Positions 43,409 to 50,981 of a stretch of DNA of 64,000 nt are shown piece by piece (the first letter of the stretch is position 1; each line of letters opens with the position of its first letter). A program made the translations under genes and the position numbers. Source of the DNA: Chryseobacterium pennae (GTDB lineage Bacteria > Bacteroidota > Bacteroidia > Flavobacteriales > Weeksellaceae). Below the pieces are notes generated by a model. It searched no databases. It was not told the origin of the DNA and saw only the letters and a program-made list of their open reading frames with translations. The stretch covers positions 1-64,000 of the forward strand of contig NZ_QNVT01000010.1 of NCBI RefSeq assembly GCF_003385515.1, given 5' to 3'.

Positions 43409-44404
43409 ATGAACAATAACCGAAGAAGTTTTATCAAAAAACTGGGAATCGCAACCGCAGCATTGGCTGTAAATCCATTGGATTTAATGGCGAAAGAATT
43501 ACCTGAAAACAATACAGTTGCCAATCAACCCATCGTTCTTTCTACCTGGAATTTTGGAATCAAAGCGAATGAAGAAGCCTGGACGGTCCTTGGACAAGGA
43601 GGAAAAGCTCTGGATGCTGTTGAAAAAGGAGTCCGTTTGGTAGAATTAGACCCCAAAGAAAGGAGTGTTGGTTATGGCGGACGCCCAGACAGGGATGGCA
43701 GGGTGACATTGGATGCCTGTATTATGGATGATAATTACAATATCGGTTCAGTGGCATGTCTGGAGCATATCAAAAATCCGATTTCCGTAGCCAGAGCAGT
43801 GATGGAAAAAACGCCTCACGTCATGTTGGTAGGAGACGGAGCATTACAGTTTGCCCTTTCACAAGGTTTTAAAAAAGAAAATTTATTGACTCAGGAATCC
43901 GAAAAAGAATGGAAAGAATGGCTGAAAACAAGTCAATATAAACCCATTGCCAATATCGAAAATCATGATACTATAGGAATGATCGCTCTTGACGCCCATG
44001 GAAATCTTTCCGGAGCCTGCACCACCAGCGGAATGGCTTTCAAAATGCATGGGAGAGTAGGAGATTCTCCTATTATTGGAGCTGGTTTATTTGTTGATAA
44101 TGAAGTAGGAGCGGCAACAGCAACCGGACATGGTGAAGAGGTCATAAGAACCGTGGGAACACATCTTGTGGTAGAACTGATGAGACAGGGAAGAAATCCG
44201 CAGCAGGCCTGTAAGGAAGCGGTAGACAGAATTGTGAAGATCAATCAGAGAAGAAATAAAAACCTTAAGGACATTCAGGTAGGTTTTATTGCCATCAATA
44301 AAAAAGGAGAATATGGTGCTTATTGCATTCAGGACGGATTTAACTTTGCGGTATACGACCAGAAAGGAAACCGTCTTGAAACTCCAGAATTTGCAGTGAA
44401 ATAA
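43409..44404 (+). CDS. Glycosylasparaginase (N4-(beta-GlcNAc)-L-asparaginase), Tat-exported
   Basis: 331-residue Ntn-hydrolase that splits the GlcNAc-Asn bond, the last step of N-glycoprotein breakdown. The N-terminus RRSFIKKLG plus a hydrophobic stretch is a twin-arginine signal, so it folds before export. Autocleavage is expected before T188 in NHDTIG, which becomes the N-terminal nucleophile of the beta-chain. GGRPDRDG and GHGEEVIRT complete the active site. TAATTTTG at 43394-43401 matches a -10 box but leaves almost no leader. It heads a group of glycan-related genes. Confidence 0.93.
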   Translation: MNNNRRSFIKKLGIATAALAVNPLDLMAKELPENNTVANQPIVLSTWNFGIKANEEAWTVLGQGGKALDAVEKGVRLVELDPKERSVGYGGRPDRDGRVTLDACIMDDNYNIGSVACLEHIKNPISVARAVMEKTPHVMLVGDGALQFALSQGFKKENLLTQESEKEWKEWLKTSQYKPIANIENHDTIGMIALDAHGNLSGACTTSGMAFKMHGRVGDSPIIGAGLFVDNEVGAATATGHGEEVIRTVGTHLVVELMRQGRNPQQACKEAVDRIVKINQRRNKNLKDIQVGFIAINKKGEYGAYCIQDGFNFAVYDQKGNRLETPEFAVK

Positions 44405-44421
44405 TACGCAATTTTCTTATG

Positions 44422-44461
44422 GCCACGAATGCACTAATGAATTTATTCGTGCATTCGTGGC
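44422..44461. repeat. Inverted repeat GCCACGAATGCAC / GTGCATTCGTGGC
   Basis: 13-bp perfect arms, 17 bp with one mismatch (44422-44438 and 44445-44461). It is the same element as 31399-31505 with a shorter centre. It may double as a terminator, since an A-rich run follows rather than T. Confidence 0.65.
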
Positions 44462-44562
44462 TGAAAAAAACAGGAAATCTTTGATTTACCTGCACCTTTA
44501 TACAAACCAATAAATTGAAACTAAATATAGGTGGCACCGCCAAAAAAATAGACAGATAGAAT

Positions 44563-45126
44563 ATGAAAAGAACGATTATCGCTTCCCTGTTTTTAATAAT
44601 AGGATGTAAAGAAGAAAAGAAAGAAGCAGCAACCCAACCGGAACCGGAAGTAAAGGAAAATGTAGTTCAGGAAACTAAGCCTCAGGTCAATGAAGCAGAA
44701 GAAGCGAAAAAATGGGTAGAAAAAAGTATTGAAGAGTATTTTAAATCAGATCTTGGCAATCTGGATAAGAATATGCAAAAAATAACAACCAAGGAATATT
44801 ACGATTATAAAGGTGATGCCATGAGTGTTGATATGGATGTTGACGGAAGCCTTACACAAAAAGAATTCAATGATAAATGGAAAGGAAAGTTCGATACTCA
44901 AAAAGCGGGTGTAGGCGTTGGATTCTTAATCGCGGGACAGGACTGGGATAAAGTACAGGTAACCAAATGTCAGTTGATTTCTGAAAATGAAAACAATTAT
45001 TTGTTTGATGTTGTTCTTAATGATAAAGCATTAAAAGCTGTATATCCTGTCAAAGTTAGGGTGAGTAAGGAAAATAACACCTTCCTGATTGCCGATGTAC
45101 TGCAAGATACTCCTGAATTTAATTAA
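44563..45126 (+). CDS. Putative lipoprotein, DUF3828-like
   Basis: 187 residues with a lipoprotein signal (Cys15 in LFLIIGC), an acidic Glu/Pro linker (about 16-45) and a compact domain resembling DUF3828-type proteins (WVEKSIEEYFKSD ... VQVTKCQLISENENNYLFDV ... FLIADV). Function unknown. It is 16 nt before cutC and probably cotranscribed. Confidence 0.68.
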   Translation: MKRTIIASLFLIIGCKEEKKEAATQPEPEVKENVVQETKPQVNEAEEAKKWVEKSIEEYFKSDLGNLDKNMQKITTKEYYDYKGDAMSVDMDVDGSLTQKEFNDKWKGKFDTQKAGVGVGFLIAGQDWDKVQVTKCQLISENENNYLFDVVLNDKALKAVYPVKVRVSKENNTFLIADVLQDTPEFN

Positions 45127-45142
45127 AAGATAAAAAAAGACC

Positions 45143-45805
45143 ATGTCAAAAATAGAAATAGCATGCTTTAATCCTGAATCAGCGATCATTGCTTTTGAAA
45201 ATGGAGCTGACAGAATAGAATTATGTTCCGGATTGAGCGAAGGAGGAACAACTCCTGATTTTGAATCTACAAAAAGCTTAAGAGAGAAAATAAATATTCC
45301 AATATTTGTGATGATCCGCCCAAGAGGAGGTGATTTTACCTATTCAGATACTGAATTTGAGCAGATGAAAACCGACTTAACTGCATTGAAATTATTAAAT
45401 GTTGATGGTTTTGTATTCGGTATTCTGGATGAAAATGATGAGGTGAATAAAGCGCAGAATAAAATTCTCATAGAATTGGCATCCCCGCTTCCCTGTACAT
45501 TCCATCGTGCCTTCGACAGAGCAAATGGTTTGGAAGAATCTTTAGAAAAAGTAATTGAGTGCGGTTTTACAACCATTCTCACATCAGGCCAGAAACCCAA
45601 TGTTTCAGAGGGGAAAGAGAACCTGAAAAAATTAGTTGCTCTTTCCAATGGAAGAATTGAAATTCTTGTAGGCGGTGGTCTTCGTTCCTCAAATATTGAA
45701 GGAATCAGAGAAGCTACAAAAGCTGGATATTTCCATTCTTCAGCAATTACAGATGGCGGGTCTTTTGCAAATCCTGATGAGGTGGTAGCATTGAAGAATA
45801 AATAA
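45143..45805 (+). CDS. cutC: CutC family protein
   Basis: 220-residue TIM-barrel protein called copper homeostasis protein CutC. The start IEIACFNPESAIIAFENGADRIELCSGL, MIRPRGGDF and CTFHRAFD are the family hallmarks. The copper role from E. coli has been disputed. In Bacteroidetes the gene often lies near glycosidases, and here it is between glycosylasparaginase and beta-mannosidase, so a role in glycan metabolism is a plausible alternative. Confidence 0.9.
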   Translation: MSKIEIACFNPESAIIAFENGADRIELCSGLSEGGTTPDFESTKSLREKINIPIFVMIRPRGGDFTYSDTEFEQMKTDLTALKLLNVDGFVFGILDENDEVNKAQNKILIELASPLPCTFHRAFDRANGLEESLEKVIECGFTTILTSGQKPNVSEGKENLKKLVALSNGRIEILVGGGLRSSNIEGIREATKAGYFHSSAITDGGSFANPDEVVALKNK

Positions 45806-45822
45806 TCATTATATAGTTAATT

Positions 45823-45860
45823 TGTCATTCTGAATGGAGCAAAACTGAATGAAGAACCTC
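45823..45860 (+). repeat. Dispersed 'TGTCATTCTGAATGGAGC...GAAGAACCTC' repeat
   Basis: Third clear copy of the family at 1574-1610. Confidence 0.6.
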
Positions 45861-45943
45861 AAAACATTGCAGAGATCCCTTGTTCCTCAGAATAACAAAC
45901 TTCTATTATCTTCTTTTGAAGACTAAATGGTATTAGAATTAAT

Positions 45944-46117
45944 TTAAACGCAAAGTTTTATTGGGTATATCATTATATCTTTAAGGAAGCAAAGTAATGT
46001 GGCAATGCCGCTGAATAAGCTGTGGATAACATTCGCTTCATCATAATCGATTGCAAATCGATTCCTTCTTTGCTCACTTAAAATAATGCATTCTCAAAAT
46101 AAAAACTTTGCGTTTAA
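45944..46117. repeat. Repeat cassette upstream of the GxxExxY gene
   Basis: Arms AAACGCAAAGTTTTAT (about 45947-45962) and ATAAAAACTTTGCGTTT (about 46100-46116) are inverted copies with one extra A. Between them are GGAAGCAAAG, GGCAATGCCGCTGAATAAGC and the tandem palindrome AATCGATT-GCA-AATCGATT (46045-46063). I recall such 'CGCAAAG' blocks beside GxxExxY genes in flavobacteria. Confidence 0.55.
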
Positions 46118-46131
46118 TAAAACACACACAA

Positions 46132-46518
46132 ATGACCGAAAACGAATTATCTTACAAAATAATAGGTGCAGCTATAGAGGTTCATAAAAATTTAGGAGTT
46201 GGATTATTAGAAAGCGCATATGAAACAGCTTTGGCTTACGAATTAAGAACTTTAAACCTTAATGTAAAACAACAAGTTGTTTTGCCATTACAATACAAAG
46301 AAATAGCAATAGAAAATGCATATAAAATTGATCTTATTGTAGAAGACAAAGTAATTGTTGAAGTTAAATCTGTATTGGAATTACATCCAATTTTCAATGC
46401 TCAGGTATTAACTTATTTAAGGCAGACTGATCTTAAACTCGGACTTCTTATTAATTTTAACAGTGAACTCATTAAATATGGAATCCATCGAATTGTAAAT
46501 AAAATCATTAATGCATAA
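46132..46518 (+). CDS. GxxExxY family protein
   Basis: 128 residues, named after the motif G-L-L-E-S-A-Y, here in GVGLLESAYE. A PD-(D/E)XK-like signature is visible: KIDLIVEDKVIVEVKSV, with the D and E-V-K spaced as in restriction-endonuclease folds. The function is unknown; a nuclease-like role or decoy is possible. ATG 46132 is chosen over the TTG at 46108, which lies in a -10-like AAACTTTG. Its stop overlaps the start of the mannosidase gene by 8 nt. Confidence 0.85.
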   Translation: MTENELSYKIIGAAIEVHKNLGVGLLESAYETALAYELRTLNLNVKQQVVLPLQYKEIAIENAYKIDLIVEDKVIVEVKSVLELHPIFNAQVLTYLRQTDLKLGLLINFNSELIKYGIHRIVNKIINA

Positions 46519-48985
46519 AACTCTATTTTTTGCCTTTCTTCTCATTCAGAATGTTCTTTTTGCACAGTATGCTGAAAGAAGTCTGTCTTCTGAAAAGTGG
46601 CAGTTCAGAAATTCAAAAGATAAAAACTGGCTTCCAGCGACGATCCCGGGAACGGTACATCTGGATCTGATGAATAATAAGCTTATTCCGGATCCTTTCA
46701 AAGACGAAAATGAAAAGAAAGTTCAATGGGTGGAGAATGAAGACTGGGATTATCAGACTCATTTTGATATTTTATCCAAAGAATTTGATTTTACAAATAT
46801 TGATCTTGTTTTTAACGGGTTGGATACATTTTCAGAAATCTATCTTAATGGCAAACTGCTGAAGAAAACAGATAATATGTTCAGAAAGTGGGAGATCCCG
46901 GTGAAAGAATATGTAAAGCTGGGAGATAATCTGCTACAGGTAAAGTTTAAGTCTGCTGTTCATGAAGGTAAAGAGCTGGCAAAAAAAGTTCCGTTTACGA
47001 TGCCTGAATCACCACGAAGTTTTGTAAGAAAAGCTCAATATCAGTTTGGATGGGATTGGGGACCAAGATTGGTAACAGCTGGAATCTGGAAAGATGTAAA
47101 GCTGGAATTCTGGGGAAATGCAAAGGTTAAGAACATTCAGGTTCAGCAAAAATCTCTCACCAGTACATTGGCTGAGATATCATTTAATATGAACATTTTT
47201 GCTGAAGAAGAAGGCGAATATTTTACGTGGTTTAACTTAAATAGAGGAATGCATAAATTCCACCTTAATAAAGGATTTAATACCATCAAACTTCCTTATA
47301 GTATTAAGGATCCAAAGAGATGGCAGCCTAATGGAAGGGGGAAGCCTCACCAATATGCAACAAAAATTACTTTGTATAAGAAAGGAGGTCGAATTATTCG
47401 TGAGATTAAAGTTACTTATGGGCTTAAGGATATTGAACTTGTTCAGAAAAAAGACGAAAAAGGAAAATCATTCTCTTTTAAAGTCAATGGAGACCCTTTA
47501 TACATCAAAGGTACAAATTGGATCCCTGCAGACAGTTTTTCTCCAAGAATCACGAAGGAAAAATACCAGCAACTGATTAAAGCAGCCAAAGAAGCCAATA
47601 TGAACATGATCCGGATCTGGGGTGGTGGTATTTATGAAGACGAAGAGTTTTATAGAGCCTGCGATGAAAACGGAATTCTGGTGTGGCAGGATTTTATGTT
47701 TGCAGGAAGCTTTTATCCGGCAGACAATGAGTTTCTGGAGAATGTAAAAGAAGAAGTAAAAGATCAGGTCAACAGACTTCAGAATCATCCCTCTATCGCG
47801 CTATGGTGCGGCAATAATGAAATTGATGAAGCCATCGTCAATTGGGGATACCAGAAGCAGTTTAAATATTCAAAAGCAGATTCGCTACAGGTCTGGAAAG
47901 ATTATAAAAAATTATTTCATGAAGTTATTCCCAATACATTGAAAGAAAATCTTAGTCCGGATAAAAATATATATTGGCCAAGCTCTCCGTCAATAGGATG
48001 GGGGCATAAAGAAAGTCTTACAGAAGGAGATTCCCACTATTGGGGGGTCTGGTGGGGAGAACAACCCTTTGAAATTTATAATGAAAAAGTAGGCCGTTTT
48101 ATGTCTGAGTATGGTTTTCAGGGAATGCCCACTCTGGAAACTACAAAATCAATGTTTTCGGGTGTTCCGGATCTGAGCCTTAAGAACTCAACCATTAAAG
48201 CTCATGAAAAACATGCAAGAGGCTGGGAGATCATCAATAAATACATGGAAAGGGACTATAAAACCCCAGCCGATTTTGTAAAATACAACTACGTTTCCCA
48301 ATTATTGCAGGCGAGAGGAATGCAGACTGCAATAGAAGCGCACCGCCGGGCAAAACCTTATAATATGGGAACTTTATATTGGCAGCTCAACGATTGCTGG
48401 CCCGTGGTTTCATGGTCTTCGGTTGATTATTCAGGAAACTGGAAGGCATTTCACTATCAGGCAAAAAGAAGTTACGAGCCTGTGTTACCATCAGTAGTAG
48501 AAACAGAGGGAACTTATGATATCTACTTTATTAATGACCTTATTGAAGAGTATGAAGGCGTTTCCGGAGCCGAATTATTTGACTTTAATGGTAAATTTCT
48601 GTGGGGAATAGATGCTCTTGACAAATTGCCAGCCAATTCGAGCGAGAAACATTTTGATATTTCGAAAAGAGAGTTTTCAGAATTCGATTTGTCAAAAACT
48701 GTATTAAAGGTTTATTTCAATAACAATTCAGCAAAGCACGAAAAGTTGTTTTTCTTTAAGAGTCCAAAAGATTTGAAACTTTCAAAACCTCAAATCACAA
48801 TTAAAGAGGTATCCCCAACGGAAATTGAAGTTTCTACAGATGTTCTGGCAAAAGACGTATACCTGATTGGCGACACTCATTTCAGTGATAATTTCTTTGA
48901 TCTGTTACCGGGAACATCCAAAAGAATTACCCTTTCGAAATTTTTAGATAAAGTTGAGGTAATGAGTTTATTTGATACTTTGTAA
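46511..48985 (+). CDS. GH2 beta-mannosidase, exported
   Basis: 824-residue exo-beta-mannosidase removing the core mannose from the GlcNAc2 of N-glycans. Signal peptide (1-18); jelly-roll and Ig-like GH2 domains; the TIM barrel with the acid/base Glu in LWCGNNEIDEA and the nucleophile Glu in SEYGFQGMP. RIWGGGIYEDEEFYRACDENG is typical of GH2 mannosidases. The ATG at 46511 overlaps the end of the GxxExxY gene, so it is now translated from that message. Together with GH20 hexosaminidase and glycosylasparaginase it fits N-glycan degradation. Confidence 0.93.
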   Translation: MHKTLFFAFLLIQNVLFAQYAERSLSSEKWQFRNSKDKNWLPATIPGTVHLDLMNNKLIPDPFKDENEKKVQWVENEDWDYQTHFDILSKEFDFTNIDLVFNGLDTFSEIYLNGKLLKKTDNMFRKWEIPVKEYVKLGDNLLQVKFKSAVHEGKELAKKVPFTMPESPRSFVRKAQYQFGWDWGPRLVTAGIWKDVKLEFWGNAKVKNIQVQQKSLTSTLAEISFNMNIFAEEEGEYFTWFNLNRGMHKFHLNKGFNTIKLPYSIKDPKRWQPNGRGKPHQYATKITLYKKGGRIIREIKVTYGLKDIELVQKKDEKGKSFSFKVNGDPLYIKGTNWIPADSFSPRITKEKYQQLIKAAKEANMNMIRIWGGGIYEDEEFYRACDENGILVWQDFMFAGSFYPADNEFLENVKEEVKDQVNRLQNHPSIALWCGNNEIDEAIVNWGYQKQFKYSKADSLQVWKDYKKLFHEVIPNTLKENLSPDKNIYWPSSPSIGWGHKESLTEGDSHYWGVWWGEQPFEIYNEKVGRFMSEYGFQGMPTLETTKSMFSGVPDLSLKNSTIKAHEKHARGWEIINKYMERDYKTPADFVKYNYVSQLLQARGMQTAIEAHRRAKPYNMGTLYWQLNDCWPVVSWSSVDYSGNWKAFHYQAKRSYEPVLPSVVETEGTYDIYFINDLIEEYEGVSGAELFDFNGKFLWGIDALDKLPANSSEKHFDISKREFSEFDLSKTVLKVYFNNNSAKHEKLFFFKSPKDLKLSKPQITIKEVSPTEIEVSTDVLAKDVYLIGDTHFSDNFFDLLPGTSKRITLSKFLDKVEVMSLFDTL

Positions 48986-49003
48986 AGAAGAGAGTAAAAC
49001 AAA

Positions 49004-49054
49004 TTACCCAAAATTGGTAAATTCAATACCACGAAAGTTACCAAATTTTGATAA
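49004..49054. promoter_or_regulatory. Paired operator-like sites before parD
   Basis: TTACCCAAAATTGGTAA (49004-49020) is a near palindrome and TTACCAAATTTTGATAA (49038-49054) is a second, similar one 34 nt on. The second overlaps the -10 box TAAATTTG (49052-49059). The layout suits ParD autorepression. Confidence 0.55.
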
Positions 49055-49059
49055 ATTTG
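49052..49059 (+). promoter_or_regulatory. -10 box of parD
   Basis: TAAATTTG, exact TAnnTTTG match, 27 nt before the ATG at 49087. Confidence 0.55.
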
Positions 49060-49086
49060 ATGTATTAAATTTAAAATCAGAATATT

Positions 49087-49332
49087 ATGGGGCGTAATAC
49101 ATCTGTTTCTTTGGGAGATTATTTTGAAGATTTTGTAGATCATAAAATTTCTGAAGGTAGGTATAAGAATGTGAGTGAGGTTATTCGTGCTGGGTTACGA
49201 TTATTGGAAGAGGAAGAAATTAAACTTCAACTTCTTAAAAATGCAATTGAGGAAGGAGTTGAAAGTAGTATTTTAAAAGATTTTAACCACGAAATGTATC
49301 TTGAGCTTCTAAAGTCTAAAATGAAAAAATAA
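49087..49332 (+). CDS. ParD-family antitoxin, orphan
   Basis: 81 residues: ribbon-helix-helix DNA-binding part (TSVSLGDYFEDFVDHKISEG, then VSEVIRAGLRLLEEEE) and a C-terminal toxin-binding helix. ParD normally is followed at once by ParE; here the downstream 160 nt hold only a 13-codon frame and no ParE-like sequence. It is thus an orphan or the remainder of a lost pair. Its own promoter and operator-like sites appear intact. Confidence 0.88.
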   Translation: MGRNTSVSLGDYFEDFVDHKISEGRYKNVSEVIRAGLRLLEEEEIKLQLLKNAIEEGVESSILKDFNHEMYLELLKSKMKK

Positions 49333-49426
49333 AATGAATATTTTATATATGAATTTTGGTCAGAGAAATAGGTAGATAAATACTATAGCAAATAGAATAG
49401 GATGCAATGAATGGAACTTGTGATCA

Positions 49427-49441
49427 AAAAGTGACACTTTT
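49427..49441. promoter_or_regulatory. Palindrome before the AEC permease gene
   Basis: AAAAGTG-A-CACTTTT, perfect 7-bp arms, 25 nt upstream of the -10 box; a candidate operator with no identified regulator. Confidence 0.35.
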
Positions 49442-49466
49442 CCATTCTCACCTCAAAAATCAGCCG

Positions 49467-49474
49467 TAAATTTG
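49467..49474 (+). promoter_or_regulatory. -10 box of the AEC permease gene
   Basis: TAAATTTG followed by CATC, exact match, 20 nt before ATG 49495. Confidence 0.6.
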
Positions 49475-49494
49475 CATCATATTTCGTTATAGTT

Positions 49495-50403
49495 ATGGTA
49501 AATTTTGTTCTGATTGCAGTGTGCATTATTGCAGGAATGATATTCAAAGCAACAAAATCTATCCACCCGGATGCCCATAAGGGGATCAATACCTGGATTC
49601 TTTATCTTGCTCTGCCGGCAGTTTCATTTAAATACCTGCCCAAAGTACAATGGACAACGGAAATGCTTTTTCCGATTGCTGCCACCTTTTTAATTTCTGT
49701 ATTCTGTTTCTTTTATGTAATGTTTTACAGTAAAAGCCGGGGATATTCAAGGCGCTCTAGGAGTACTTTGGAATTAGCCAGTGGATATAGTAATACCTCT
49801 TTCATCGGATTTCCATTAATCAGTGCTTTTTATGGTGAAGGACTTTTAAGTATCGCTATTATTTGTGACCAAACTATGTTTTTTGCCCTTTCAACATTAG
49901 GAATTATCGCTGCTGTAAAAGGTGGAAGTAAGTCCGGAAAGGTGAGTGCAGTATTTATCCTTAAGCGTTTGATTACATTTCCACCATTAATAGGCTGTAT
50001 CTCTGCATTGGTGTTGTCTCAATTTATAGATTTAACTTTTGCTGAACCCCTTTTTGATAAACTGGCAGCTACCGTAAGTCCACTCGCATTGTTTTCAGTA
50101 GGATTACAGCTGAAGTTCAACGGATGGAAAAAACTGATACCTCAGATGTCTGCTTCCATGTTATATAAACTGATTCTGGCTCCTGCTATCGTTTTAGGAA
50201 TGGCTTTATTATTCGGAATAAAAGGAGATGTGGCTAAAATCACAGTTTTTGAAGCAGCAATGCCAACGTTGGTGACTTCCAGTATCATTGCAGAACAGTT
50301 CAGGCTCAATACAAAGCTAACCAACCTGATTATTGGTGTCAGCATTATTGTAGGATTTTTTACCTCTGCGATGTGGTACGAGATTACGCAAATTCTATTT
50401 TAA
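49495..50403 (+). CDS. AEC (auxin efflux carrier)-family permease
   Basis: 302 residues, about ten membrane helices in two five-helix halves, with the broken-helix regions GYSNTSFIGFPLI and AMPTLVTSSIIAEQF typical of the family. Members move malate, malonate or other organic anions; no substrate can be inferred. Its last 4 nt overlap the end of the convergent gene at 50400. Confidence 0.87.
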   Translation: MVNFVLIAVCIIAGMIFKATKSIHPDAHKGINTWILYLALPAVSFKYLPKVQWTTEMLFPIAATFLISVFCFFYVMFYSKSRGYSRRSRSTLELASGYSNTSFIGFPLISAFYGEGLLSIAIICDQTMFFALSTLGIIAAVKGGSKSGKVSAVFILKRLITFPPLIGCISALVLSQFIDLTFAEPLFDKLAATVSPLALFSVGLQLKFNGWKKLIPQMSASMLYKLILAPAIVLGMALLFGIKGDVAKITVFEAAMPTLVTSSIIAEQFRLNTKLTNLIIGVSIIVGFFTSAMWYEITQILF

Positions 50404-50873
50404 TCCTGCAATACGAAATCATACAGGAAAATGGAATCAATATTATTTTGCCATTGTTCTAAAGAAATAGCATTATTGACAACGGGTATAATAGATGTTG
50501 ATGAGTATAAAGGACTTCCTTTTAATCTTATTTTAGCTTTAAAGGTCATCTTTTTACCTGTTTTCTGTATTGTTTTAAGAATGAAATACGGGGTATTCAT
50601 CATTTGTGCCTCTGAAAAAATAAATTCAATGCTATTATCAGTAGTGCTATCCTTCTTAAAGTTTTTTAACAGATCCATCATATCCACTTTATCAGTAATG
50701 CTTTGTTCATCTGTAATTTCAAAATTTACTATTTTATTACCTTCTGTTTGAGGGTTCAGCATTACTTTTTTGCCAATAGGAATGGTTATTTCATTTTTCT
50801 TTATCATTATTTTTTCCTGAGCCTTAACAAAAAATGCTAAAAATAATGAGAAGATGAACAATAGCTTTTTCAT
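50400..50873 (-). CDS. Predicted exported protein of unknown function
   Basis: 157 residues with a clear signal peptide (MKKLLFIFSLFLAFFVKAQ). The mature part is beta-strand rich (ITIPIGKKVMLNPQ, NSIEFIFSEAQMMNTPYFIL, MTFKAKIRLKG) and ends in an acidic tail. No family recognised. The stop overlaps the convergent AEC gene. Confidence 0.6.
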   Translation of the reverse strand: MKKLLFIFSLFLAFFVKAQEKIMIKKNEITIPIGKKVMLNPQTEGNKIVNFEITDEQSITDKVDMMDLLKNFKKDSTTDNSIEFIFSEAQMMNTPYFILKTIQKTGKKMTFKAKIRLKGSPLYSSTSIIPVVNNAISLEQWQNNIDSIFLYDFVLQD

Positions 50874-50981
50874 GGTAGTTTAATTGTAATTGGAAAATTC
50901 CTGCTTTTCAAGGAGGGATAAAGATATAAATTTTTGCAGTTCTCTAAAGAAAAATCTAATTTTACACTTTAAATATTTCCC

